Assembly (NCBI RefSeq): GCF_014857905.1
Contig: NZ_JACYXE010000002.1
Span: forward strand, 310,001-374,000
DNA from: Agilicoccus flavus
GTDB lineage: Bacteria > Actinomycetota > Actinomycetes > Actinomycetales > Dermatophilaceae
Reading direction: 5' to 3'
Length of the DNA stretch: 64,000 nucleotides
Made by a program: the position numbers and the translations under genes. Each line of letters starts with the position of its first letter. The first letter of the stretch is position 1. Positions 6,936-15,592 of this stretch are shown here, piece after piece. The notes beneath the pieces are model-generated. The model was not told where the DNA came from. It was given only the letters and a program-made list of their open reading frames with translations, and searched no databases.

Positions 6936-8933
6936 TCACCAGATGCGCACGCGGCCCGTGCCCGATCGAAGGGCGGCGACGCACCCGGCCGCCCCGGGGG
7001 CGTCGGCGCTGCGCCGCTGCCCGACGAGGTCGACGTCGGCGGTGAGCGGGCTCCCGTCGCGGTTCTCGAACTCGGCGTAGGCGAACCGGACCGGCGGGAG
7101 GTCCGCGCCGCCCACCGGGGGCACGGTGACCGCGTCGAAACCGGCCGGCAGGTCGGTGACGAGGTAGACCTGCTCGCCGTCCTCGACGACCTCGCAGGAC
7201 GCGGACCCGTCGAGGAGGGTGGCGCCGTCCTCGTCGCGGAACGGCCGCGCGGCACCGGCGTAGACGTTGTCGCGCACATACGCGGGCTGCAGCCGGCCCA
7301 GGAACTTCTGGTGGTCGCCGGGCTTGCCCGCGTTCACGCGCTCCAGGTACTCCTGCAGCGAGGCGGGACCGTCGTCGTACCCGGCCGTGCCGTGCCCGAT
7401 GCGGACGTCGGTCGGCCCCCACGTCCGCCAGCCCCGGTCGGCGGCGTAGGGGGAGGTCGAGTCGTCGCCGAGGAAGAGGTTGCCGACGAGGCGGTCGTCG
7501 CCGCCCTCGATGACGGCGTAGCCGGCGACGTCGGTGCTGTGCGGCACGTGGTACGGCGTCGCCCGGTCGGGGACGGTCTCGAGGCGGTACGTGCCGGCGA
7601 CGAGGTTGTGCAGGTAGGCCCCGCCCTGGCTGACGTTCTCGATCGACGCGGCGGAGGCGAAGACGTTGTGATCGACGACGTACGGCCCGTGGCTCACCTC
7701 GACGAACAGGTCGCGGTCGTTGCGGTAGAACGCGTTGCGCGTGACGCGGGTGCCCTGGGTCTGCCAGTCCAGCCACAGCCCGAGGGTGCAGTCGTGGATG
7801 CGGTTGTGCGCGATGGTGACGTCGATGGCGGCGTGCAGCTTGATCCCGGCGATCTCGTGGCCGAAGTACTCCCGCTTCGTCGCGATGTCGTGGATGTGGT
7901 TGTCCTCGATGGTCGAGAAGACGCACCCGAGGTGACCGACGACGGCGTTCTGGCCGCAGTGGTGGATGCGGTTGCGGCGCACGACGTGCGACCCGATCGT
8001 CTCCTTGTCCCACCCGATGCGCGTGGCCGCGAACACCGACTCGAGCTGGTACTGGTAGCCCGGCTTGTCGCCGCGCAGGGTCGCGAAGTTGTCGCCGGTC
8101 GAGGCCTCCTTGCCGAGGGACACCGCGGACCCCTTGGCGTCGTGGATGTCGTTGTCCTCGATGATCCAGCCCTTGGCCCAGTTCGGGCCGACGAGGCCGG
8201 GCTGATCCCCGGTGGGCGGCGCCCACGGGCAGGCGGCGTGGGCGAGCTCGAAGCCGCGGACGGTCACGTAGTCGACGTGGTGGACCTCGGGGTAGAAGAC
8301 GCTGCGCCGGACGTTGATCTCGGTCAGCACGGCGTTGGGGTCCACGTCGCCGACGTTGATCCAGATCGTCGTCTCGTGCTCGTCGACGCGGGCGTGCCAG
8401 ACGCGGGTGGTCGCGTCGGGGTCGGCCACGCGCACCGACGCCCCGGTCCAGGCGTCGATGTCGTGGGTGCGCCGCTGCGGCGCGCCGACGAGGTCGGGGG
8501 AGGCGACCTCGAAGAGGCTCACGCCGTCGAGGTACACCTCGCCGAGGTGCTTGCGGCCCTCGCCCGGCGTGGGGATGAGCCAGTCGCCGTCGATCTCTCG
8601 GGCGTAGGGGTTGAACTCCCCGAAGTACGCGTTCGGCAGCGTGACCCTCCACGTCCCGGCGTCGACGCGCTCCCAGTCCTCGATGCGCTCGGAGCCCTTG
8701 ACGACGACGTGCTCGCCCGGGGCCGCCGCGTACGTGATCCGCCGGTGCTCGCCGAGACCGCCGCGGGCGGGACGGACCCACTCGCGGTACTCACCCTCGT
8801 GGACGAGGACCGTGTCACCGGGCTGCGCCCGCCGGGCGGCCTCGCTGATCGTGCGCAGCGGCGCGTCCGGGGTCCCGTGGGCGGCGTCGGAGCCGGTGAC
8901 GGCGACGTGCAGGGTCGAGGGCGTCTGGGGCAT
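6936..8933 (-). CDS. Glycoside hydrolase family 120 beta-xylosidase (parallel beta-helix)
   Basis: Predicted xylo-oligosaccharide hydrolase, 665 residues, without a signal peptide and so probably cytosolic. The sequence is a right-handed beta-helix, opening with HVAVTGSDAAHGTPDAPLRT. It contains long blocks I recognise from XylC of Thermoanaerobacterium saccharolyticum, the founding GH120 member, such as AHAACPWAPPTGDQPGL and GLWLDWQTQGTR. Asp389 (in LWLDW) and Glu412 (in FVEVSHGPY) are 23 residues apart, the same spacing as the catalytic Asp382/Glu405 pair reported for XylC. ATG 8933 follows AAGGA. The gene lies downstream of the ROK regulator on the same strand, with a shared operator-like element in the gap. 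The alignment is from memory, so confirmation by a family search is needed. Confidence 0.87.
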   Translation of the reverse strand: MPQTPSTLHVAVTGSDAAHGTPDAPLRTISEAARRAQPGDTVLVHEGEYREWVRPARGGLGEHRRITYAAAPGEHVVVKGSERIEDWERVDAGTWRVTLPNAYFGEFNPYAREIDGDWLIPTPGEGRKHLGEVYLDGVSLFEVASPDLVGAPQRRTHDIDAWTGASVRVADPDATTRVWHARVDEHETTIWINVGDVDPNAVLTEINVRRSVFYPEVHHVDYVTVRGFELAHAACPWAPPTGDQPGLVGPNWAKGWIIEDNDIHDAKGSAVSLGKEASTGDNFATLRGDKPGYQYQLESVFAATRIGWDKETIGSHVVRRNRIHHCGQNAVVGHLGCVFSTIEDNHIHDIATKREYFGHEIAGIKLHAAIDVTIAHNRIHDCTLGLWLDWQTQGTRVTRNAFYRNDRDLFVEVSHGPYVVDHNVFASAASIENVSQGGAYLHNLVAGTYRLETVPDRATPYHVPHSTDVAGYAVIEGGDDRLVGNLFLGDDSTSPYAADRGWRTWGPTDVRIGHGTAGYDDGPASLQEYLERVNAGKPGDHQKFLGRLQPAYVRDNVYAGAARPFRDEDGATLLDGSASCEVVEDGEQVYLVTDLPAGFDAVTVPPVGGADLPPVRFAYAEFENRDGSPLTADVDLVGQRRSADAPGAAGCVAALRSGTGRVRIW

Positions 8934-8956
8934 GGCGGTGTCCTTCCGTCGGACCA

Positions 8957-8978
8957 TTTGTTGTATCGCTGAACATAT
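8957..8978. promoter_or_regulatory. Putative ROK/XylR operator before the GH120 gene
   Basis: Read on the minus strand, this 22-bp element matches the element at 10276-10297 before xylA at 17 of 22 positions, sharing GTT, GCG and CAACAAA blocks in register. It lies 23 bases before the GH120 start. Both copies contain inverted TGTT/AACA or GTTGT/ACAAC arms, as in XylR-type operators. Confidence 0.6.
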
Positions 8979-9003
8979 CGAGTCGGCCGGGCTCGGACAA
9001 GAG

Positions 9004-10248
9004 TCAGGCGAGCCATCGGGCGGGCTCGGCGAGCACCGACGCGAGCTCGCGCAGCGCGGCACCCCGTGCCCCCGCCGTGGGGTCGGTGGCCGAGGCGATC
9101 GCCGGGGGCACCCATCCCGCGGAGAGGATCCGGGTCGCGAGGAGGTCGCGCAGGTCGTCCTCGAGCACGTCGGCGAGCTGCCCGAGGTGGCCGCCGAGGA
9201 CGATCGTCGGCACGTCGAGGACGTTGACGACGCCCGCCAGCGCGACGCCGAGGGCCCGCGTGGCCGCACCCAGGGCGGCGCGGGCCGTGGCGTCACCGGC
9301 GCGGACGGCCTCGACGAGCTCGGCGGGCGTCGCGTGCGGCATCCCGGCGGCCCGCAGCAGCGCGCGACGGCCGGCGTACTGCTCGAGGCAGCCCGTCGAG
9401 CCGCAGCGGCAGGCCGGGCCGTCCGGATCGACGCAGACGTGGCCGATCTCGCCCGCCCAGCCGTGCCGTCCCGACATGACGGCCCCGTCGAGGACGATGG
9501 CCCCGCCGATGCCGATCTCGCCGGAGAGGTAGACGAAGTCGGCGACCGGTCCGGGGCGCCCCGGCGCCGTCGTCGCGACGGTGAGGGCCGCGAGGTCCGC
9601 CTCGTTGCCGAGCCGCACGGGGATCGTCTCGCCCGCCGGGGTGAGCGGCGGGCCGAGGCCCGCGGCGACGTCGAGGTCGGACCAGCCGAGGTTGGGGGCG
9701 CGCAGGAGCGTGGTGCCCGGGTCCGAGGTGACGAGGCCGGGCAGGGCCACGCGGGCGCCGACGAACCGCGGCGCGGGGGCGGCCTGCGCCGACACCTCGC
9801 GGGCGAGGTCGGCGAGGCGGGCCAGGACCTGCGAGGGGGAGGAGCCCACGAAGTCACCGGCCACGACGCGGGCGGCGAGGGTCGCCCCGGACAGGTCCAC
9901 GACCTGGGCCGCGAGGAAGCCCGCGTTGACCTGCAGGCCGAGGGCGGCCACCGTGCCGCGGGCCACGCCGAGCGGGGTGGCCGGGCGGCCGGGGCCGCTC
10001 CCGGCGGGGCGGGCGAGTTCGGTGAGCAGCCCGCCGGCCACGAGTTCGTCGACGAGACGGGAGGCGGTGGAGCGGGTCATGTGCGTCGTGGCCGCGACGC
10101 CCGCCCGCGACAAGGGGGTCTCGGCGGCGCACACCGTCGACAGCACGAGGCGCAGGTTGGCCTCCCGGAGGGACGACTGGCGTGCGCCGGCCCCCGGGCC
10201 CCGGGGTGCGGGCGGGGCGTGGCGCTCGGGGGGCGGGATCGACGACAC
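9004..10248 (-). CDS. xylR: ROK-family transcriptional regulator, XylR-like
   Basis: Predicted repressor of the xylose genes, 414 residues. An N-terminal winged helix-turn-helix (about residues 25-85, NLRLVLSTVCAAETPLSRAG through LVDELVAGGLLTE) precedes a ROK sugar-kinase-like domain (about 95-405). The family zinc motif is CRCGSTGCLEQYAG, with GEIGIGGAIV nearby. The start is a GTG at 10248; the ATG at 10252 is in another frame. It is transcribed away from xylA, with one operator-like element between them and a second copy in front of the downstream GH120 gene. This suggests that it controls both. The inducer is probably xylose by analogy with XylR. Confidence 0.85.
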   Translation of the reverse strand: MSSIPPPERHAPPAPRGPGAGARQSSLREANLRLVLSTVCAAETPLSRAGVAATTHMTRSTASRLVDELVAGGLLTELARPAGSGPGRPATPLGVARGTVAALGLQVNAGFLAAQVVDLSGATLAARVVAGDFVGSSPSQVLARLADLAREVSAQAAPAPRFVGARVALPGLVTSDPGTTLLRAPNLGWSDLDVAAGLGPPLTPAGETIPVRLGNEADLAALTVATTAPGRPGPVADFVYLSGEIGIGGAIVLDGAVMSGRHGWAGEIGHVCVDPDGPACRCGSTGCLEQYAGRRALLRAAGMPHATPAELVEAVRAGDATARAALGAATRALGVALAGVVNVLDVPTIVLGGHLGQLADVLEDDLRDLLATRILSAGWVPPAIASATDPTAGARGAALRELASVLAEPARWLA

Positions 10249-10275
10249 CCATTGACCCTAGCCGACGGACCCTAT

Positions 10276-10297
10276 ATAAGTTGTGCGGAACAACAAA
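10276..10297. promoter_or_regulatory. Putative ROK/XylR operator before xylA
   Basis: This 22-bp element contains the inverted repeat GTTGT-GCGGA-ACAAC and matches the copy before the GH120 gene at 17 of 22 positions. It lies between the divergent xylR start (10248) and xylA start (10334), overlapping the AT-rich CCTATATAAG that could be a -10 region. Confidence 0.65.
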
Positions 10298-10333
10298 CAC
10301 CGATGACCGCTGTGATCGACGAAGGAGACCGCG

Positions 10334-11512
10334 ATGCCTCGCACCCCCACCAAGGACGACAAGTTCTCGTTCGGCCTGTGGACCGTCGGCTGGCCGGGCG
10401 CCGACCCGTTCGGCGTCGCCACCCGCCCGGTCCTCGACCCGTGGGAGTACTCCGACAAGCTCGCCGAGCTCGGGGCGTGGGGCATCACCTTCCACGACAA
10501 CGACGTCTTCCCCTTCGACGCCGACGACGCCACCCGCGAGCGCATCTGCACCCAGCTCAAGGACGCGACCGACAAGGCCGGTCTCGTCATCGAGATGGTG
10601 ACGACCAACACCTTCAGCCACCCCGTCTTCAAGGACGGCGGCCTCACCGCCAACGACCGGTCCGTGCGCCGGTTCGGCCTGCGCAAGGTGCTGCGGGCCG
10701 TCGACCTCGCCGCCGAGATGGGCGCCGACACCTTCGTCATGTGGGGCGGCCGCGAGGGCAGCGAGTACGACGGGTCGAAGGACCTCTACGCCGCGCTGGA
10801 GCGGTACAAGGAGGGCCTCGACACGGTCGCCGGCTACATCAAGTCGAAGGACTACGACCTGCGGATCGCGCTCGAGCCGAAGCCGAACGAGCCCCGGGGC
10901 GACATCTTCCTCCCGACCGCGGGCCACGCGCTCGCCCTCATCGCCGAGCTCGAGCACGGCGACATCGTCGGCCTCAACCCCGAGACGGGTCACGAGCAGA
11001 TGGCGAACCTCAACTACACGCACGGCCTCGCGCAGGCGCTGTTCAGCGACAAGCTCTTCCACATCGACCTCAACGGCCAGCGCGGGCTGAAGTACGACCA
11101 GGACCTCGTCTTCGGGCACGGCGACCTCATCTCCGCCTTCTTCACCGTCGACCTGCTCGAGAACGGCTTCGCGGGATCGCCCGACGCGCCCCGCTACACC
11201 GGCCCCAAGCACTTCGACTACAAGCCCTCGCGCACCGAGTACCTGGACGGCGTGTGGGAGTCGGCAGCGGCCTGCATGTCGATGTACCTCATGCTCGCCG
11301 AGAAGGCGAAGGCCTTCCGCGCCGACAGCCGCGTGCAGGAGGCGATGGCCTACTCCGGCATCACCGAGCTCGCGCGGCCCACGCTGGGCGAGGGCGAGTC
11401 CGTCGAGAGCCTCCTCGCCGCCGACGAGCCCTTCGACGCCGACGAGGCCGGCAAGCGCGACTGCGGCTTCGTCGCGCTGCAGCAGCTGGCCATGGAGCAC
11501 CTCATCGGCTGA
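10334..11512 (+). CDS. xylA: Xylose isomerase
   Basis: Interconverts D-xylose and D-xylulose, the first intracellular step of xylose use. The 392-residue length matches the short class-I actinobacterial enzymes. Visible active-site blocks are [13 protein letters not shown] (catalytic His, about residue 54), [21 protein letters not shown] with metal-binding Glu and Lys, [11 protein letters not shown], and [16 protein letters not shown]. The ATG at 10334 follows GAAGGAGA. It is divergent from the ROK regulator with an operator-like site between them, and a terminator-like hairpin follows the stop. No xylulokinase gene is adjacent, so that step must be encoded elsewhere. Confidence 0.97.
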   Translation: MPRTPTKDDKFSFGLWTVGWPGADPFGVATRPVLDPWEYSDKLAELGAWGITFHDNDVFPFDADDATRERICTQLKDATDKAGLVIEMVTTNTFSHPVFKDGGLTANDRSVRRFGLRKVLRAVDLAAEMGADTFVMWGGREGSEYDGSKDLYAALERYKEGLDTVAGYIKSKDYDLRIALEPKPNEPRGDIFLPTAGHALALIAELEHGDIVGLNPETGHEQMANLNYTHGLAQALFSDKLFHIDLNGQRGLKYDQDLVFGHGDLISAFFTVDLLENGFAGSPDAPRYTGPKHFDYKPSRTEYLDGVWESAAACMSMYLMLAEKAKAFRADSRVQEAMAYSGITELARPTLGEGESVESLLAADEPFDADEAGKRDCGFVALQQLAMEHLIG

Positions 11513-11518
11513 CGGTGC

Positions 11519-11549
11519 CGTGGGGGTGGGGCGAGGGCCCACCCCCACG
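11519..11549 (+). terminator. Strong hairpin after xylA
   Basis: CGTGGGGGTGGG (11519-11530) and CCCACCCCCACG (11538-11549) form a perfect 12-bp stem with a 7-base loop, starting 6 bases after the xylA stop. There is no U tract. Confidence 0.7.
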
Positions 11550-11657
11550 ACGGCCGGGCGGCCGCCGCGACCGGGCCTGGACCTGACCGGCCGAGGGTGG
11601 TGCATCGGGGTCCCGAGCACCCCAGGGTGAGTGCGTCGTCGAGCCCGGGTCGACGCC

Positions 11658-12032
11658 TCAGGCGTTCGCGCCGGGGAGGGGGCCGAGGAGGTCCTGGGCG
11701 GCGTCGGCCCAGGCGGGCAGGTCGGCGCGATGGGTGCGGATGGCGGCGCCCGTCCCGCTCGCCCTGATCGGGGTGCCCTCGTCGCGGTACCGGGCGAAGG
11801 CCTCGTCGCGCAGGTGCGGCGGGAGGTCGCCCGCGGCGTTCGTCACCCGCCACCACGGCACCTCCGGCTCGCCGGGTGCCGGCTCGTGGGTGGCCATCGC
11901 CCGGCCGACCGCCCGCGGGCTGAGCTCGAGCAGCGCGCCGATGTCCCCGTAGCTGACGAGCCGCCCGGGCGGGACCAGGCGCGCCACCGCGGCCACCTGC
12001 GCGCGAGCGACGTCGAAGGGGACCCGGGCCAT
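11658..12032 (-). CDS. MGMT-like protein (alkyltransferase-like, ATL type)
   Basis: Small DNA-binding protein related to O6-methylguanine methyltransferases. The ATG at 12032 (MARVPFDVARAQ) gives 124 residues; another ATG at 12041 would add three. The MGMT winged-helix domain is visible in GRLVSYGDIGALL and SPRAVGRAM. The methyl-acceptor motif PCHR is replaced by PWWRV, so the reactive Cys is missing. ATL proteins lacking this Cys bind O6-alkylguanine and flag it for nucleotide excision repair rather than repairing it. It is transcribed divergently from ffh and shows no operon partner. Confidence 0.8.
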   Translation of the reverse strand: MARVPFDVARAQVAAVARLVPPGRLVSYGDIGALLELSPRAVGRAMATHEPAPGEPEVPWWRVTNAAGDLPPHLRDEAFARYRDEGTPIRASGTGAAIRTHRADLPAWADAAQDLLGPLPGANA

Positions 12033-12187
12033 GGGCACCATCCAAGCATCGGCGGGTCCGCGCCTCGCCGGCCTCCCCGGACCCGGCGCCCCGCCGCGCG
12101 AGGCCCGGGCGACGACCGCGCGGCGGCCCGGCGATCGGGGTCCGGGCCGGCGGATCGTGCGTGGGCGGGGGCCGGGCGCGCGTTCGT

Positions 12188-12200
12188 TAGGCTTGGGCGG
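12188..12200 (+). promoter_or_regulatory. -10 element of ffh; likely leaderless start
   Basis: TAGGCT (12188-12193) fits the actinobacterial -10 pattern TAnnnT and ends 6 bases before the GTG start of ffh at 12200. The transcript would therefore begin at or beside the start codon. No Shine-Dalgarno sequence is visible, which agrees with a leaderless mRNA. Confidence 0.5.
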
Positions 12201-13843
12201 TGTTCAACTCCCTGTCTGACCGACTCACCCAGACGTTCAAGAACCTGCGCAGCAAGGGCCGCGTCACGGACAGCGACGTCAACGCGACGATCCGCGACAT
12301 CCGCGTGGCCCTGCTCGACGCGGACGTCGCGCTGCCCGCGGTGCGGGCGTTCACGAGTCGGATCCGCGAGCGCGCCCTCGGCGCCGAGGTGCACTCCGCG
12401 CTCAATCCGGGCCAGCAGGTCGTCAAGATCGTCAACGAGGAACTCGTCGGCATCCTCGGCGGCGAGACGCGTCCGATCCGGTACGCGAAGAACCCGCCGA
12501 CCGTCATCATGCTCGCCGGTCTGCAGGGATCCGGTAAGACGACGCTCGCGGGCAAGCTCGGCTACTGGCTCAAGGCGCAGGGACACACGCCGCTGCTCGT
12601 GGCCGCCGACCTGCAGCGGCCCAACGCGGTCACCCAGCTCCAGGTCGTCGGCGAGCGCGCCGGCGTCAAGGTGTTCGCGCCCGAGCGCGGCAACGTGGCC
12701 GGGTACGACGCGGCGGTCGAGTACGGGACCGGCACCCGCGGCTACGGCGACCCGGTCGCGGTCTCCCGGCAGGGCGTCGAGCAGGCCCGCCGCGACCAGC
12801 ATGACGTCGTCATCGTCGACACCGCCGGCCGCCTCGCCATCGACACCGAGCTCATGGCCCAGGCCGCCGACATCCGCGAGGCGATCCAGCCCGACGAGGT
12901 CCTCTTCGTCGTCGACGCGATGATCGGTCAGGCCGCGGTCGACACGGCGCTGGCCTTCCAGGAGGGCGTGGACTTCACCGGCGTCGTGCTGTCCAAGCTC
13001 GACGGCGATGCGCGCGGCGGTGCCGCGCTCTCGGTGCGGCACGTCACGGGGCGCCCGATCATGTTCGCCTCGACCGGCGAGCAGACGAAGGACTTCGAGG
13101 TCTTCCACCCCGACCGGATGGCCTCCCGCATCCTCGACATGGGTGACGTGCTCACCCTCATCGAGCAGGCGACGCGGGCGTTCGACGACCGCCAGCAGCA
13201 GGAGATGGCGCGGAAGTTCTTCGAGGAGGAGGACTTCACCTTCGACGACTTCCTCCAGCAGATGTCGGCCATCAAGAAGATGGGCTCGCTGAAGTCGCTC
13301 CTTGGGATGATGCCCGGGATGAACCAGATGCGCGACCAGCTCGACTCCCTCGACGAGAAGGAGTTCGACCGCGTCGAGGCGATGGTGCGCTCGATGACCC
13401 CGTTCGAGCGCACCCACCCCAAGCAGATCAACGGCTCGCGTCGCGCCCGCATCGCCAAGGGGTCGGGCGTCACCGTGAGCGAGGTCAACGGCTTGCTCGA
13501 GCGGTTCGGTCAGGCGCAGAAGATGATGCGTCAGCTCCGCAACGGCGGCGGGATGCCGGGCATGCCCGGGATGCCGGGCGGCGGCGGGGCCGCCAAGCGC
13601 AAGCCGGTCCAGAAGAAGAAGGGCAAGTCGGGCAACCCCGCCAAGCGCGCCGAGCAGGAGAAGGCCCTCGAGACGAAGCGCGCCCAGGCCCGCCAGAACG
13701 CCTACGGCGCCGCGATGGGCGGGGCGTTCGGCCAGGCCGGCGACCAGGAGGGTGGCGGTCAGGGGCCGGCCGACCCGGCCGAGATCATGAAGAACCTCGA
13801 CCCCTCCAAGCTCCCCAAGGGTTTCGACAAGTTCCTCAAGTAG
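12200..13843 (+). CDS. ffh: Signal recognition particle GTPase Ffh
   Basis: Protein subunit of the signal recognition particle, which binds signal sequences on ribosomes and brings them to FtsY. The 547-residue protein has an N-domain (1-95), a G-domain with GLQGSGKTT, DTAGRLAID and GVVLSKLDGDARGGAAL, and a Met-rich M-domain (about 300-445) containing MMPGMNQMRDQL. The C-terminal tail includes GMPGMPGMPGG and a Lys-rich segment, and it ends in PKGFDKFLK. It is longer than the roughly 450-residue E. coli protein because of this tail, as in other actinobacteria. The GTG start lies 6 bases after a TAGGCT box. It is the only gene of its unit here. Confidence 0.98.
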   Translation: MFNSLSDRLTQTFKNLRSKGRVTDSDVNATIRDIRVALLDADVALPAVRAFTSRIRERALGAEVHSALNPGQQVVKIVNEELVGILGGETRPIRYAKNPPTVIMLAGLQGSGKTTLAGKLGYWLKAQGHTPLLVAADLQRPNAVTQLQVVGERAGVKVFAPERGNVAGYDAAVEYGTGTRGYGDPVAVSRQGVEQARRDQHDVVIVDTAGRLAIDTELMAQAADIREAIQPDEVLFVVDAMIGQAAVDTALAFQEGVDFTGVVLSKLDGDARGGAALSVRHVTGRPIMFASTGEQTKDFEVFHPDRMASRILDMGDVLTLIEQATRAFDDRQQQEMARKFFEEEDFTFDDFLQQMSAIKKMGSLKSLLGMMPGMNQMRDQLDSLDEKEFDRVEAMVRSMTPFERTHPKQINGSRRARIAKGSGVTVSEVNGLLERFGQAQKMMRQLRNGGGMPGMPGMPGGGGAAKRKPVQKKKGKSGNPAKRAEQEKALETKRAQARQNAYGAAMGGAFGQAGDQEGGGQGPADPAEIMKNLDPSKLPKGFDKFLK

Positions 13844-13991
13844 GTCGGCGCGGGCGGTCCGCGGCGCGCCGGCCGCAGGGCCGACGAGGCGAACGGTCGG
13901 CGGCCGGGGCACGCACTGCCTGGCGCCCGGCCCGGTGGGTGGTCCACGATGTGCCCGAGGGCGCCGCCCGGTGCCCGACGGGGGGCCCGAC

Positions 13992-14198
13992 ATGTCCACG
14001 ATCTCCGGCTCGAAGGCCGTGACGCCGACACCGTCGTCCGACGCGTCGTCCGTCGGCGGGCAGAGGCCGTCCGGGGCCTCCGTCCCGGTGAGCCCACCGG
14101 ACCCGCCGGACGCCCGGGGCGCGGGCCCGGCCGCGGCCTGGTGGGGCGGCGGCACCGCGCTCCTCCTCGGTGGCCTGGCGACGGCGGCCGGGGGCTGA
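13992..14198 (+). pseudogene. N-terminal fragment of a membrane protein cut by in-frame TGA
   Basis: The ATG at 13992 opens a 68-residue reading (MSTISGSKAVTP...) with a polar Ser/Pro-rich segment and then WWGGGTALLLGGLATAAGG, an incomplete membrane helix. It stops at TGA 14196-14198. The same frame continues without a gap into the 417-residue membrane protein at 14199. If the TGA were TGG (Trp), the two would form one 486-residue protein with a complete first helix. I therefore read this as the 5-prime part of a gene with a nonsense change or base-call error. A genuine small gene with translational coupling is less likely. Confidence 0.6.
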
Positions 14199-15452
14199 TT
14201 GCGCTGGTGGGGGCCGGACCGGCTGCTCGTCCCGGAGGCCCGCGAGAACGGCGACGCCAATCCGCTCTGGGTGGGGGAGCGGGTCATGGTCCCGCCCGGG
14301 TCGGCCGAGCTCGTCGTCGGGGGGCAGCTCCTCGCCGCGCTCGGCCTGCTGTTCCTCGTGTTCCTGCCCTGGCGGGGGCGGTCCCGCTGGGCCGCTGCCC
14401 CGGGGCTGCTCCTCGGTGCCGCCGGGGTCGGCGGTCCTGCGCTCCAGTGGCTCGCCGCCCGGGTCGACGGGGTGCCGTCCCCCAGCGGGCGGTCGAGTGC
14501 GGTGGAGTACGTGATCGGCGCCGGGCAGCTGGGCCTGGGCGCCGGGCTTCTCCTCCTCGCTCTCGCGCTCCTGGCCGGGTCGCGCGAGGCGGCGCCGCGC
14601 CGGACGCGGGTCCTGCCGGCGGTCGTCGCGTGCCTCGCCGCGTCGACGCTCCTCGTCGAGTTCCTCACCCTCAGTGCGGTGTCGGAGAGCCACGACGACC
14701 CCGTCGGGACGCACGTCTTCTCCGGCCTGGCCCTCGCCGGCGCCGGGGCCGTCCTCCTGTGGTCGGTGGCCCGAGACCGGCGCGCCCTCCCCGGGCGCGC
14801 GGCCCGCGGACCCGGGTCGGCCGGTCCGGTCGTGCCCGACACCGACACGGGCCGGTCGCGTACGACCCGCCGCGCCGCCGCGGTGTGCCTTCTCGGGTCG
14901 GCCCTGGCGGCCGCCGCGGCCGCCGCGACGGCGGCCCTCACCGGCGTCGGCGCGGATCCGATGGCCGAGCCCGTCGCCGCGTTGCCCGTCCTGGCGGTGG
15001 TCGAGCACGTCGGGATCGCGGGCGCGTGCGTGCTGCTCGCCGCCGAGCCGCGGCGCGGATGGGCCCTCCTCGCGGCCCTCACGGCCGGGGGGATCGGCGC
15101 CGTCGGCGCCGGCGCCGGCGCGGTCCTCAACCTCATCCCGCTCATCGGCGCGGAGATCACCGGCCCGCTCATGTGGGACCGGTGGGGCCTCGGCCTCGTG
15201 CCGCTGGCCCTCGTCTCCTTCTCGCTCCTGCTCGTGGCCGGTCGACTGGGCCGGCCGCAGCAGCGGTCCCGCGCGGTCGTGGCGGTGGTCGCCGCCTCGC
15301 TCGTCTTCGCGGCGAGCCGCCCGTTCGTCGTCCAGAACCTCATGCGGTACGAGGGGGACCAGTGGGTGGCGGCCCTCGTCGGAGCCCTGGGCGTGCTCGT
15401 GCTCGCGGCCGCCTGGTGGGCCGCCGGCCGGACCCGCCCCGCGCCTCGCTGA
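14199..15452 (+). CDS. Polytopic membrane protein of unknown function (probably the 3-prime part of a split gene)
   Basis: I do not recognise the family. The 417-residue frame begins with a TTG directly after the stop of the upstream fragment and encodes about eleven hydrophobic segments, for example VVGGQLLAALGLLFLVFLP and AVEYVIGAGQLGLGAGLLL. One soluble loop lies at about residues 200-235. The first residues (RWWGPDRLLVPEARENGDAN) look like the loop after a missing first helix, which the upstream in-frame fragment would supply. The TTG start has no clear ribosome site. It lies alone between ffh and a symporter gene. Function may be transport or envelope related, but nothing in the sequence identifies it. 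Confidence 0.6.
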   Translation: MRWWGPDRLLVPEARENGDANPLWVGERVMVPPGSAELVVGGQLLAALGLLFLVFLPWRGRSRWAAAPGLLLGAAGVGGPALQWLAARVDGVPSPSGRSSAVEYVIGAGQLGLGAGLLLLALALLAGSREAAPRRTRVLPAVVACLAASTLLVEFLTLSAVSESHDDPVGTHVFSGLALAGAGAVLLWSVARDRRALPGRAARGPGSAGPVVPDTDTGRSRTTRRAAAVCLLGSALAAAAAAATAALTGVGADPMAEPVAALPVLAVVEHVGIAGACVLLAAEPRRGWALLAALTAGGIGAVGAGAGAVLNLIPLIGAEITGPLMWDRWGLGLVPLALVSFSLLLVAGRLGRPQQRSRAVVAVVAASLVFAASRPFVVQNLMRYEGDQWVAALVGALGVLVLAAAWWAAGRTRPAPR

Positions 15453-15592
15453 CAGCCGACCTCACGACGCCGGCGACACCGCGCACCGCGTGACCAAGAC
15501 ACTGCCGTCGGCGCGACCCCACCCGTCATCGGGGCCCCGGTGTCCGCCAGGAGAGACCGGCGTATCGACGGGCGAGACGATGGGGCAGCATC

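Noticed and set aside
11843-15529. 1228-codon minus-strand frame opposite ffh and the split membrane protein
   Set aside because: No recognisable domain, and ffh is certain on the other strand.
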